The position numbers and the translations under genes are program-made. From an uncultured Clostridium sp. (GTDB lineage: Bacteria > Bacillota > Clostridia > TANB77 > CAG-508): 46,147 bases of DNA. Below the pieces are notes generated by a model. That model was not told where the DNA came from. It saw only the letters and a program-made list of their open reading frames with translations, and made no database searches. Positions 35,641-44,901 of the stretch are shown piece after piece. The stretch is taken from assembly GCA_947565445.1 (NCBI GenBank), contig CANOGC010000005.1, forward strand, positions 1-46,147, in the 5' to 3' direction. Positions within the stretch are counted from its first letter, which is position 1; each line of letters opens with the position of its first letter.

Positions 35641-38600
35641 AATAAATAGAATTAGAATTGCAAATATTCAGTATGACAAAAAAGTAATTAAAGACTTATT
35701 TATAGATTGCTATAAAGGAGAGAATGTATTACTTAATTTAGCAAATGGTGGAGGAAAAAGCGTTTTAGTGCAATTATTACAGCAACCAATATTACCAGAA
35801 AGTAAGATACATGGAAGAGAAATACATAGCTATTTATCTCCAGATCAAGCTTCATATATATTAATTGAATGGAAATTAGATAATTCTCCAAAACATTATT
35901 TATTAACAGGAATAGTAATGAGCAAATTATATTCTAGTGATGATATGAATAAAACAAAGTATTTTACATTTTTAAATGACTATAAAAGTAGCAATGAATT
36001 TGATATTAAGAATATTTTGTTTATTCAAAAAGAAGAAAATGCAATTATTTATAAATCATATGAGGCTGCTATGCAAATGATAAGAGACAATAGAACTTTA
36101 GAAAATTTAAGACTTTTTGGAAGAGGTGAGCAAGCAGAATATAGAGCTAAATTATCAGAATATGGTATTTTTGTAAACGAATGGAAGACTTTAGCAAAGA
36201 TAAATGAAAATGAAGGTGGAATGGATGAGATTTTTAAAGATTGTAAAACGTCAGATAATTTAATAAATAAATGGATTTTAAAAGCTATTTCAGATAGTAA
36301 TGAGGCAGAAAGTAAAGAATTAAAAGAAATGTTTATTACATTAATGCAAGAAATTGTAGAAAAAGAAAGTAATATTAAAGAAAAAGAGATTTTAGAGAAT
36401 TTTAAAGAGAAAATAAAAGAGTATCAAGAACCATTAACTAAATTATTAGAACAATTAGATAAAGAAAAGAAAGTAAAAGAAACTATTTATGAAATATATT
36501 TGAGTTTTCAAAAAATAAGTAAAGAAAACCAAGATAGAATATTACAAATAGAAGAAAAAATTATGCAAAATGAAGAAGAATTAAAGAAAATAGAATATGA
36601 AGAAATATCAGAAGAATATTATCATTTGCAAAGCGACTTAGAAGATATAAAGGAAAAAAGAGAAGCAAAACAGAGCCAATTCGAAATCCAAAAACAAATA
36701 TATGACAAAGCAAAATTTGAATATAGATTACAAGAAGTAGCACATTTATATCAAAAAGAAAAAGAAGCAATTGCTAATATAGATGCTTTAAATATAAGAA
36801 AAAGAGACTTGCAAGATAAAAATAACACAGACGAACAATTGATAAAAATAGAATATAATTTGAAAGAACAGTATTCTAATAAAATAGCAGAACTAAATAA
36901 TAGAATAAAAGAAATAGAAAAAGAAAATGAAAACATAAAAGATAAAATAAGAGATTATACTAAAATAGAAGAAGATAGTCAAAAGAATATTAATAACGAC
37001 AATGTATTGCTTGGAAAGTTAAAAGAAAGTATAAGAATCTTTGAAAAAGAAGAAAAAGAACTATTTGAAAAATTAGAAATTTTTATATCAAGAAATTTAT
37101 TAAATGAATTAGAAGAAATAGAAGTTCAGAATATAAGAGAAAATTTTGAAAAGCAAATAGAAAAATTAAATGAAGAGATAGAGAAAAATAGGTTTCAAAT
37201 AGAAAAAGCAGAAAATCAAATAAAAGAGTTAGATAAAGAAGAAGAACAAAATTATTCTCAAATAGAAGAACTAAAAAAACAAGAAATGCAAAAAGAAAAG
37301 ATATATGAAGAATTTCAAAATAAGAAGGAAGAAATAAAAAATGTCTTACAATTTCATAGGTTAGAAGAAAATAGTATTTTTCAAAAACAAATATACATGG
37401 GAATAGTAGAGGAAAAATATTTAGAATATAAAAGAAAAGTAGAAGAATCTGTAAGTCGAATAGATAGATTAAAAGAATATCTGAAAGATTTAGAAAATGG
37501 AGGAATTCATAATTCTCGTGAAGTAAGGAAGGTATTAGAAGAGGCTAATATTGGATATATGCTAGGTGAAGAATATTTAAAGAACCAACAAGAAGAATAT
37601 AGAAAAGAGTTATTAGAAAATAATCCATTACTGCCATATTGCTATATCATAGCACAGGATGATTTGGAAAAAATCAAAACTTTAAAAATAGAAGAAAATT
37701 CTAATAAATTAGCACCTATTATTACTCATGCTAGTCTTAATAAAAAAGTAACTAAAGAAGGGCAAATCGTACAAATAGAACAAATGTGTTTCCTAAGCTT
37801 GTACAATAAAGAATGTTTTAGTACTAATACTAAACAATATAAAGAAAAGTTAGAAAATCAACTAGAAAGCTATAAAAAAAGAAAAACAGAGGAAGAAACA
37901 GAATTAGACAAAATAGAAGGACATATTCGAATTTTAGAGAGTTTTGATTATCAAGAAAAAGATGAAAAAGAGATGCAAGAGGAACTTACGAAGTTAAAAA
38001 AGAAAATACAAGATTTAAAAGAGCAAAATAAAAGGAATAAAGAGCAAATAGAAAGATTAAATAAAGAAAACAAAACAAGAAATGAAGAAAATGCAGAAAA
38101 ACAAAAAATATTAATAAATCTAGAGCAGAAACAAGAAAAGTATTTAGAATACTTAGAAAAAAATACTAAGTATTGTGAAGGAAAAAAGCAAAAAGAAAAC
38201 TGTGAAGTAAATATAAAAATAAAGGAAGAAAATATCCAGAAGATAAAAATGCAAATAGATGAAATAAAAAAAAGTGAGAATATAAATAAAGTTAAGAAAA
38301 AAGATTTAGAAAATAGCTTGAAAGAGATAGAAGAAAAGAACTTAAAGATACCAAGAATTGAGGAAGAACAAGAAAAATTAGATAATTCATTAGAAGAACT
38401 TGAAGTACAATATGAGCAATTAACAAAAGGATATCAGCAAGATATAAAACAGGTTGATACACAGATAAATATATGGAATAAAAACAAGCAAGATGCCCAA
38501 AAAGAAAGACAGAAGAAATACTCAGATATTAAAGAAGATGACTATATGTGTATTAGTTATTCAGAAGATTTAGAAGACTTAAATAAAGAAAAAAGTGAAG

Positions 38601-40025
38601 AAGAAGAAAAAATACTAGAAGATAGAAGAGAAGAATTAAACAAGGTAAACACTGAATATACAAAGATTGAAACAAAATTTAAAACAAACATAGAAAAATT
38701 GAAAAACATAAAAAAACAAGAAGCTATTTCTGCAAGTCAAATAAAAGGAAACTATGAAGAAAGAAGAAATAAAATAAAGCAAGAAAAGGTAGAAGGCATA
38801 AAAAAACAAAAAGAATATAAAATCAAAAATGATAAAATGCAAAAAGAGATAAATACTATTGAAAGAAATATTGATATAAAAGACATAGAAGATTTTAGAA
38901 AACTTGTAGAAAAACGGAGATAAAAAAGTAATACAACAGAGTAAAGAAGAGTTAAATTTACAAGAGTTGATTGATAAATATAAGAAAATGGAACATGAAA
39001 ATCAAACTTATAAAAATAATATATATAAAATTCATGTAGATATTAGTAGTGAGTATAAAGATAAACATAGAATAATTAGTAATTTTTTATATAATGTTTC
39101 TATAAAAGAAGCAGAAGAAAAAAATTATGATGCTTATTATTATATATATGAGAAACTAATTGAATGCTCAGAAAAATTGCTAGATTATATTAATGTTTTA
39201 AATTTATCTTTGCAAAATATAGAACAAGATAAAAAGAATATTTTAGAACATGCAATTAAACAAGGAGTAATGCTATATCAAGAAATGAAAAAAATATCAG
39301 AATCTTCAAAAGTAAAAATAGGAGAAAGATATGTACAGATTTTAAAAATTGAAATACCACAAGAAATAAAAGAATATGCTCAAAAAAGAATAGAAAATCA
39401 TATTGATGAATGTATTCAAACCTTGAGAGAAGAGTGTAAACAAAGTGAAGATATAAAAAGAACAATTGAAAATAAAGTAGTTACTTATTTGTCTGATCGC
39501 AAATTATTAAATTTAATAATAGATGCAGAAACTATAAAAGTAAAGCTATATAAATTTGATATTGAAAACAAAAATAGTGGATTAAGATATTGGGAAGATG
39601 TTATTGTAGAGAATTCAGGTGGGCAAAAATTTATTGCATGTTTTGCACTATTCTCTGCTTTAGTCGAATATACTAGGAGAAAGGAACTAGAAAGCTTAGG
39701 GGAAGAAGAAAAGACAGAATCTTCAAAAGTATTTATCTTAGATAATCCATTCGGTAAAACATCTTCTAAGCATTTATTAGAGCCAATGATAGAAATTTCT
39801 AAGAAGTTCAATATTCAGATGATTTGCCTATCAGACCTTAGTCAAAGTTCTATTACAGACAAATTTACGTTAATTTATCAATTAGCATTGAGGAGTAGCA
39901 AATATACAAGTAATAGCTTTTTGGCAATAGAAGAAGCAAGAACTAATAGTGATGTAACAAAAGAATCTTCATTAGAACAGGTTTATTTAAGGAGCCAAAC
40001 TGAACAAATTAGCTTTTGGAATTAA
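35633..40025 (+). CDS. jetC: Wadjet JetC, SMC-like ATPase, read through one +1 frameshift
   Basis: JetC is the SMC-type motor that extrudes plasmid DNA loops. The N-terminal head has Walker A in NLANGGGKSVLVQLLQQP near residue 38 and is followed by some 800 residues of Glu/Lys-rich coiled coil. The C-terminal head is in the +1 frame after 38915: signature VENSGGQKFIACFALFSALVEY and Walker B VFILDNPFGKTSSKHLLEPM. At the junction the coil reads EDFRKLVEK, then an in-frame CGG, then a stop two codons later. Dropping the C gives EKGDKKVIQQSKEEL and a single 1463-residue protein. Both halves are needed for one ATP site, so function requires the shift. I use ATG 35633 (GGAG at 35620-35623). Confidence 0.85.
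38915..38917 (+). other. +1 frameshift site: in-frame CGG in jetC
   Basis: Frame GTA GAA AAA CGG AGA TAA; a +1 shift gives AAA then GGA (Gly) GAT AAA AAA GTA. It is the only in-frame CGG in some 4.4 kb. An alternative repair, adding an A to the preceding A tract, would also restore the frame. Confidence 0.75.
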
Positions 40026-40166
40026 TTGTATAGCAAAATAATAGTTAAAAGTAAAAAGTGGAAATAGAAGATGTAGAAAAAAATCAACAGAAAAGTATAG
40101 GATAGAATGGATTTACAGAAAGCTAAATAATAAGTTAGAAAGATATAAGAATAAGAAGGAATAGAA

Positions 40167-40994
40167 ATGAACTATTATGAAAGTTTAAATAAAGTAGTAG
40201 ATAAAATAGAAGAAGATTTAGCAAAAGACATTAATTACAAACAACTAGCCAAAATTGTAGGTACATCTAGTTACACTTTACAACGTATATTTGTGTTTTT
40301 AACAGGTATAACATTGACTGAATATATAAGGAAAAGACGATTAAGTAATGCTGCTGAAGAACTTTTAAATACAGATACGAAAATAGTTGATATAGCTTTA
40401 AAATATAAATATGATTCTCCAATTTCATTTTCAAATGCTTTTAAGAAAATGCATGGAATTAGTCCACAAAATTTAAGAAAGAATAATGTTAGCATAAAAA
40501 CATGTCCTAAAATTGAATTTAAACCTACAATAGATGTTATAGATGAATTAGAATATAGAGTAATAAAACTAAAAGAACAAAAATTATATGGAGTAACAAC
40601 TGGAACAATAGAAGAAAGCAATAGTAAAGCAATAAGAGATTTGTTTGATAAATCAAGAAAAGAGAAAATATTGGATTTTATAATAGAAAATAGTGATGGA
40701 AAAGAATTATATTATGGTGCAAGTATAAGGCTATATGATGACGACTTTACAAAAAATATTAGTTATTACATATTAGGAAAAAGCAAAAGAGAAGACTTTG
40801 TAAGTATAGATATTCCAAAAGCTACATGGGCATGTTTCAAATTAAAAAATAAAGAACAAGCTAATATTTTAAAGCTATACAACACAATATACACTAAATG
40901 GTTACTATCATCAAAATATAAAGAAATATTAAATTATCCGCAACTAGAGATTTATTATGAAGATGAATGTGAAATATGTATTCCAATGAAATAA
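40167..40994 (+). CDS. AraC-family regulator with GyrI-like effector domain
   Basis: A 275-residue transcription factor. Two helix-turn-helix units occupy residues 20-110 (YKQLAKIVGTSSYTLQRIF and IVDIALKYKYDSPISFSNAF, then the ISPQNLRK end). The remainder, from YRVIKLKEQKLYGVTTGT to the C-terminus, has the pattern of the GyrI-like/effector-binding domain that binds small hydrophobic molecules in Rob/BmrR-type regulators. The Wadjet operon ends 142 bases upstream; no target operon is adjacent. Confidence 0.87.
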   Translation: MNYYESLNKVVDKIEEDLAKDINYKQLAKIVGTSSYTLQRIFVFLTGITLTEYIRKRRLSNAAEELLNTDTKIVDIALKYKYDSPISFSNAFKKMHGISPQNLRKNNVSIKTCPKIEFKPTIDVIDELEYRVIKLKEQKLYGVTTGTIEESNSKAIRDLFDKSRKEKILDFIIENSDGKELYYGASIRLYDDDFTKNISYYILGKSKREDFVSIDIPKATWACFKLKNKEQANILKLYNTIYTKWLLSSKYKEILNYPQLEIYYEDECEICIPMK

Positions 40995-41082
40995 GTTAAT
41001 AAAAGTGAAACCAAAAAAGTTAATAAAATCATCTCCATAAAGTATATAACCTGAGTTTGACATTTTTTTGAGATAAAAAAGT

Positions 41083-41127
41083 GCCTTGAGGCTAGTAATA
41101 GAGCTAGCTTCGAGGCTTGATTTTTTT
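41083..41127. terminator. Strong bidirectional terminator
   Basis: GCCTTGAGGCTAG (41083-41095) pairs over 13 positions with CTAGCTTCGAGGC (41104-41116), two G-U pairs included, with T residues after it and A residues before it. It lies between the AraC gene and the transposase remnant. Confidence 0.85.
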
Positions 41128-41147
41128 ACAGAAAGTTGTTGACTTTT

Positions 41148-41519
41148 TTAGTTCTTTTTGGTTTGGCTTAGAATTTTTTTAATATCTTGTAAAGTCCTAG
41201 TTTTTAAAGCAAAGTCAATATTTACAACTTGTCCAATGTCTTTTAATATAGCATCATAATGAGTAAATTGATAAATATTTTCTTGAATATTAAAACAGTT
41301 GCATAAACTAAGTGTTTCAAGTATTTTGCCAACAGAATATTTTTTATCTAGTTTATGTTGTAGAACTCTACTAATCACTAAAGCAAGGTAACATGTTAGA
41401 AAATGTGATTCAATATGTTCTTTAGTGGAAACAAATACAGGTCTATCATCAAGCTCACTTTTGGTGTATTTAACGAGTGAAAAATGGACCACCTTATAAT
41501 TAAGATTTTTAAATAACAT
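41148..41519 (-). pseudogene. C-terminal remnant of an IS1634/IS4-type transposase
   Basis: The readable part has DDRPVFVSTKEHIESHFLTCYLALVISRVLQHKL and ends in TLQDIKKILSQTKKN. The STKEHIESHFL segment resembles the catalytic-glutamate region near the C-terminus of IS1634-type (IS4 superfamily) transposases. The N-terminal two thirds with the Asp residues are missing, so this is a dead fragment. The 14 bases at 41478-41491 recur inverted at 41689-41702, next to another gene fragment. Confidence 0.75.
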
Positions 41520-41568
41520 AAAATTAATATATAACCTCTTAATTGATTAAAATTAAAATTTAGTATAA

Positions 41569-41630
41569 GTGTCAATACTTGATTTATCAATGCATTTTAG
41601 TATTGACACGTTAATAAATTTTAATATAAT
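41569..41630 (+). promoter_or_regulatory. Inverted repeat overlapping a promoter
   Basis: GTGTCAATACT (41569-41579) is repeated inverted at 41599-41609. The right arm contains TTGACA (41603-41608), with TATAAT (41625-41630) 16 bases on. This looks like an operator over a -35 box, but no intact gene follows. ACTGGTYCAAA-type direct repeats lie at 41652-41694. Confidence 0.5.
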
Positions 41631-41702
41631 TTAATACATGGTTATGTAACTAACTGGTCCAAATTTCAATTATAATACTGGTTCAAACTGGTCCATTTTT
41701 CA

Positions 41703-41888
41703 TTTAAGAAATACAAAGAACTAGCAAGTAGAATACCAGAACCAAAAGTAGTAAAGAAAAAGAAAGAAAGTAAACTAGTATATGCAGGAAGATATGAAAT
41801 AGCAAATAACTTTACAGGACGAGCAAAACAACATGTACTAGATGTATTGAGAGACAAAAAATGTAGTGAATTAATGTTAATAAACTAA
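41703..41888 (+). pseudogene. Unidentified gene fragment (C-terminal end)
   Basis: An open frame without a credible start encodes KKYKELASRIPEPKVVKKKK, then YAGRYEIANNFTGRAKQHVL and CSELMLIN before a stop. It looks like the end of a longer protein, not one I recognise. The rest of 41889-42071 holds no ORF and no clear signal. The stretch is probably debris from mobile-element turnover. Confidence 0.4.
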
Positions 41889-42071
41889 AGAAAAAAGGTC
41901 AAAAAATATAGTAAATTTGGCTTATTAAGGTTGAACTTTAATAAAAAGTATAGTAAACTAAATGTAGTTTAAATCAGGGAAAATTTAATCAAATTATAAC
42001 TTAGAGCTAAAAAATATTGAAATCTATGGGATTCCCCAGTCAAAAAAACTCATACTGTTGAAATTTTATAT

Positions 42072-42100
42072 TTGACAATGTTATAAAAATAGTGTATAAT
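42072..42100 (+). promoter_or_regulatory. Promoter of the type III toxin-antitoxin locus
   Basis: TTGACA (42072-42077) and TATAAT (42095-42100), both consensus, with 17-base spacing. Transcription would start about 42107 and cross the repeat array. Confidence 0.75.
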
Positions 42101-42139
42101 GAATATACTAAAGGAGAAGTACACTTGTTACTTCAATAA

Positions 42140-42244
42140 GGAGTATTTCAAGCCTGAAGTTGAAATGAAAAAGTTGGAGTATCCTACCATAAGTGGAATT
42201 AAAAAATTGGAGTATCCAAGCCATAAGTTGGAATGAAAAAATTA
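42140..42244 (+). ncRNA. ToxI-like antitoxin RNA: three tandem repeats
   Basis: Three units starting with GGAGTAT lie at 42140-42175, 42176-42208 and 42209-42244 (36, 33 and 36 bases). They share GGAGTAT, a CCATAAGT-like middle and an A-rich end. A short tandem repeat array behind a strong promoter, then a terminator, then a ToxN-family gene is the layout of type III toxin-antitoxin systems, where the RNA repeats bind and inhibit the toxin. Three repeats are within the range known for such loci. Confidence 0.8.
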
Positions 42245-42280
42245 TGCAGGGTGCAGCAGATGTACTCTGCAATTTGTTTT
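42245..42280 (+). terminator. Leaky terminator between antitoxin RNA and toxN
   Basis: TGCAGGGTGCA (42245-42255) pairs over 11 positions with TGTACTCTGCA (42261-42271), two G-U pairs included, followed by TTTGTTTT. Type III loci use this position to set the RNA-to-toxin ratio. Confidence 0.8.
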
Positions 42281-42294
42281 ATTAAGGAGTAATA

Positions 42295-43371
42295 ATGGAA
42301 AGACTAAAATTCTATAATATTGATGATGAATATATAAAATATTTGTATCAATTTGATAAAAAAGTACCATATAATAAGAATAGCAAAAGACCATACATAG
42401 GAATTGTTTTAGAAATAAGAGGAACAAAATATTTTGCTCCAATGTTTTCACCTAAACAACAACATTCAAAATATAAAGCTAATGCTACACATATAAATAT
42501 TGACAAGAATCTAGGAATGATAAAATTAAATAACATGATACCAGTGAATGAAAAAGACTTGAAACTTATAGAATTTAATAAAATTCAAGATAAGAAATAT
42601 AGGAATTTATTGATACAACAAAATAATTTTATACAACTAAATACAGATAAAATAAGAGATATGGCTAATAAATTATATGAATTTGTAATAGTTGATAAAA
42701 AAGAATTTTTCATACAATTATCTTGTGATTTTGAACTACTAGAGCAAAAGTCGAAAGAATATGCTGGAGCTGAAAATGAAAAGCAAAATAGTAATAACAA
42801 ATTCATAAAAGATGTAGAGATAACTTGTGAAGTTTTTGAAGAAATCTCAAATATTGTTAAAGCATTAGAAGATAAAAGTTTTAAACATGTAGAAGAATTT
42901 ACATTAGATGATATATATATGAAAAATGATAAAACTAATGAATTTGCACCTAAAAACGGAAAAATTACAGATACATTAATCATTAGATATGTAAATGAAG
43001 AGGACAAAAAAATAGTTTGTAAAAGACGTAATCATAATAATAAAGGATTTGAAATAAGTACAGAAAAATCTGTATTAAAGGTAGTAAATATAGAAGATGC
43101 AGAAAAACATTTGAATATGTTAGGTTATACAAGATACTTAAATATGATTGACAAAAATTATATGTATGAAAATGATGAATATATAGCATATATTCAAGAA
43201 ATAACAGATTTAGGAACTTTTATAGAAATAGAAGCAAAAGAAGTAGAAAATGCAGAACAAAGTGTAGAGAAACTAATAGAATATGTTAAAAGTCTTAATT
43301 TAAAGATAGGAACAAAATTTGATATAAGAAAAGCAGATTTATTATATTCAAAGCAAAATAATAAGAAATAA
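42295..43371 (+). CDS. toxN: ToxN-family endoribonuclease toxin fused to a CYTH-like domain
   Basis: Residues 1-158 match ToxN of type III toxin-antitoxin systems: FYNIDDEYIKYLYQFDKKVP, RPYIGIVLEIRGTKYFAPMFSPK, LGMIKLNNMIPV and YRNLLIQQNNFIQLN, in order. ToxN cuts mRNA and is held by its RNA repeats, found just upstream. Usual ToxN ends near residue 170. Here the same frame runs on to 358. Residues about 175-350 resemble a CYTH (adenylate cyclase/thiamine triphosphatase) fold: EFTLDDIYM, LIIRYVNEEDKKIVCKRR, GYTRYLNMIDKNYMY and ITDLGTFIEIEA. The N-terminal ExExK motif of CYTH enzymes is degenerate (VEITCEV), so catalysis is doubtful. S52 and K54 fit the ToxN active-site stretch. The ribosome binding site is AAGGAG (42283-42288). 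Confidence 0.83.
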   Translation: MERLKFYNIDDEYIKYLYQFDKKVPYNKNSKRPYIGIVLEIRGTKYFAPMFSPKQQHSKYKANATHINIDKNLGMIKLNNMIPVNEKDLKLIEFNKIQDKKYRNLLIQQNNFIQLNTDKIRDMANKLYEFVIVDKKEFFIQLSCDFELLEQKSKEYAGAENEKQNSNNKFIKDVEITCEVFEEISNIVKALEDKSFKHVEEFTLDDIYMKNDKTNEFAPKNGKITDTLIIRYVNEEDKKIVCKRRNHNNKGFEISTEKSVLKVVNIEDAEKHLNMLGYTRYLNMIDKNYMYENDEYIAYIQEITDLGTFIEIEAKEVENAEQSVEKLIEYVKSLNLKIGTKFDIRKADLLYSKQNNKK

Positions 43372-43375
43372 GCGT

Positions 43376-43410
43376 AGTTTTGCCTATAAATAGGGCAAAA
43401 CTCTTTGCTT
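43376..43410 (+). terminator. Terminator after toxN
   Basis: AGTTTTGCC (43376-43384) pairs with GGCAAAACT (43394-43402), followed by CTTTGCTTT. Confidence 0.7.
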
Positions 43411-43455
43411 TATTAACATAATATGGTACAATAATAGAGATTGAGAGGTGCTATT

Positions 43456-43560
43456 ATGTCTAATATAAACTACAATCTTTATAAAATTTTTTGTACTGTT
43501 GCAAATTCTAAAAGCTATACAGAAGCAAGTGAAAAGTTAGATTTTACTCCTTGGTGTTAG
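43456..43560 (+). pseudogene. Truncated LysR-type regulator (N-terminal fragment)
   Basis: A 34-codon frame behind GAGAGGTG encodes NYNLYKIFCTVANSKSYTEA then SEKLDFTPWC and stops. It is the first part of the LysR helix-turn-helix domain. The remainder is missing, so it is a remnant; no CGG is involved. Confidence 0.6.
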
Positions 43561-43569
43561 AATAGATAT

Positions 43570-43701
43570 ATGATAAAAGGTTTTACTATGGATAATGAAA
43601 GACTTAAAGGAAATGGTGGAGGAAATTATTGGAGAGAATTACTTGCCAGAATTAAGGATATTAGATCATCAGAAAAGGTACTTTATAGGCAAGTACATTA
43701 G
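43570..43701 (+). pseudogene. Fragment of a RhuM-family protein
   Basis: A 43-codon frame encodes KGFTMDNERLKGNGGGNYWR then ELLARIKDIRSSEKVLYRQV and stops. This matches the conserved middle of RhuM-type proteins, often found in defence and mobile islands. Both ends are missing. Confidence 0.6.
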
Positions 43702-43805
43702 GAATGATAGAATTTAAGTAAAATTGCAATTGCAATTAAAGTTCTAATACAAACCTCATATGAATACAATGTAGAAAACAACGTATTCATAAGGGGGTCT
43801 TTCGT

Positions 43806-44000
43806 TTGGGAAAAATATACATAGAAGAACGTGCAGTAAATTTAGCACAATATATTATAGATAGTGGAGATACAGTAAGAGGAGCAGCTAAAAAATTTGG
43901 AATTAGTAAAAGTACAGTACACAAAGATGTAACACTAAAGAACGGTAGAGAAAAAGGACAAGTTGTTCCTGAAGTATTGAGATTAAAGGAGTTTTCCTAG
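43806..44000 (+). CDS. spoIIID: SpoIIID-like sporulation regulator, atypical C-terminus
   Basis: A 64-residue protein. YIEERAVNLAQYIIDSGDTV and RGAAKKFGISKSTVHKDVT reproduce the SpoIIID helix-turn-helix, which controls mother-cell genes during sporulation. After VHKDVT the usual basic second DNA-binding segment (some 30 residues, ending in a HIRGG-type motif) is replaced by LKNGREKGQVVPEVLRLKEFS. It uses a TTG start after AAGGGGG (43791-43797). An 8-bp hairpin (43760-43767 with 43783-43790) lies before the ribosome binding site. It could be a remnant of a second copy or a diverged regulator. Confidence 0.65.
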   Translation: MGKIYIEERAVNLAQYIIDSGDTVRGAAKKFGISKSTVHKDVTLKNGREKGQVVPEVLRLKEFS

Positions 44001-44052
44001 CAGAGAAAAATCCTGTGGTGAAGTTAGGATTAGTAATTAAATAAGAAATAAG

Positions 44053-44091
44053 TAAAGTATTTTGAGTAAATGAACTTAAAATACTTTATTT
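44053..44091 (+). terminator. Terminator after the SpoIIID-like gene
   Basis: TAAAGTATTTT (44053-44063) pairs perfectly with AAAATACTTTA (44078-44088), with T residues following. Confidence 0.75.
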
Positions 44092-44112
44092 TACGCACAA
44101 CAAAACAAATGT

Positions 44113-44141
44113 TTGACAAAATAAAATAAATAGTATATAAT
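44113..44141 (+). promoter_or_regulatory. Promoter of the RNase H-like gene
   Basis: TTGACA (44113-44118) and TATAAT (44136-44141), both consensus, 17 bases apart. Confidence 0.75.
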
Positions 44142-44161
44142 GCGAAAAAGGAAGTGATAAT

Positions 44162-44884
44162 TTGGAAAAAGAAGCTACATATGTAATTTATACAGATGCA
44201 AGTTTTGATGATTTTACGAAAATAGGAACTTATGCAGTAATAATAATGCAAGGAAACAAAGTTTTAAAACGTACGGCAAAACGATGTAGAATACAAATGA
44301 AAAGTGCTACAGAATGTGAAGTTTTTGCAATATATCAAGCACTTAATATTATTTTAAATAGGTATGTAAAAAAGGAAAGAAGGCAAAAATTCAAATTAAG
44401 GACAGATAGTATGGATGCAAAAGAGTTCTTTTTAAAACAAAAGCATAATCAAAAAATATTTTTAGATAATTTAGAACTTTCTAATATCATGAAAAAGACT
44501 TATCATACTCTTTGTAAGAAAATATCAAAAAAAGAAGGGAGTTTTTCATTAACTTGGATACCTAGAGAAGCTAATAAAATGGCACACAAATGGTCATATA
44601 TAGCTTTTGAAAGATTAAGAGGATATAATGAAAAGAAAGAAGTTTTACTAATTGATAAATCATCATTTTTTGAGATATTATTAAATGGAAAGAGAGAACA
44701 AAATGAAATAATAAAATATCTATTTTACAATTCAGATGAACACAAAGTAATCTTAAAAACTCAAAAAGAAATATCTAATGCATTAAATATGCCAATTTCT
44801 AAAATTAATAGAAATTTAAATAATTTGATAGAATTAGATATATTAGAAAAGGTGAAAAATGGAAAGTATGTAATATTAATATAA
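44162..44884 (+). CDS. RNase H-like domain fused to a winged helix-turn-helix
   Basis: A 240-residue protein. Residues 5-155 follow the RNase HI fold: YVIYTDASFDDF with the first Asp, SATECEVFAIYQAL with the Glu, and KLRTDSMDAKEFF with the second Asp. WIPREANKMAHKWSY stands where the fourth acidic residue is normally Asp but is His here, so catalysis may be altered. Residues 175-240 form a winged helix (EIIKYLFYNSDEHKVILKTQ, then EISNALNMPISKINRNLNNL, LDILEKVKNGKYVIL). A TTG start sits 6 bases after GGAAGTGA. The repeats at 44902-44979 between this gene and the ATPase could be its binding sites. Confidence 0.75.
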   Translation: MEKEATYVIYTDASFDDFTKIGTYAVIIMQGNKVLKRTAKRCRIQMKSATECEVFAIYQALNIILNRYVKKERRQKFKLRTDSMDAKEFFLKQKHNQKIFLDNLELSNIMKKTYHTLCKKISKKEGSFSLTWIPREANKMAHKWSYIAFERLRGYNEKKEVLLIDKSSFFEILLNGKREQNEIIKYLFYNSDEHKVILKTQKEISNALNMPISKINRNLNNLIELDILEKVKNGKYVILI

Positions 44885-44901
44885 CAAAATGGTTTTATTT
44901 T

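Noticed and set aside
38905-38917. Homopolymer slippage as the cause of the jetC break
   Set aside because: The A tract before CGG could explain this one case, but the other four sites have no homopolymer next to the CGG. I keep it as an alternative only for jetC.
42140-42244. The GGAGTAT repeats as CsrA-binding sites or a CRISPR array
   Set aside because: The units are directly adjacent without variable spacers, and the ToxN gene and terminator downstream explain them better as an antitoxin RNA.
43721-43737. Palindromic AATTGCAATTGCAATT as an operator
   Set aside because: It is low-complexity in an AT-rich genome and has no promoter or intact gene in a suitable position.
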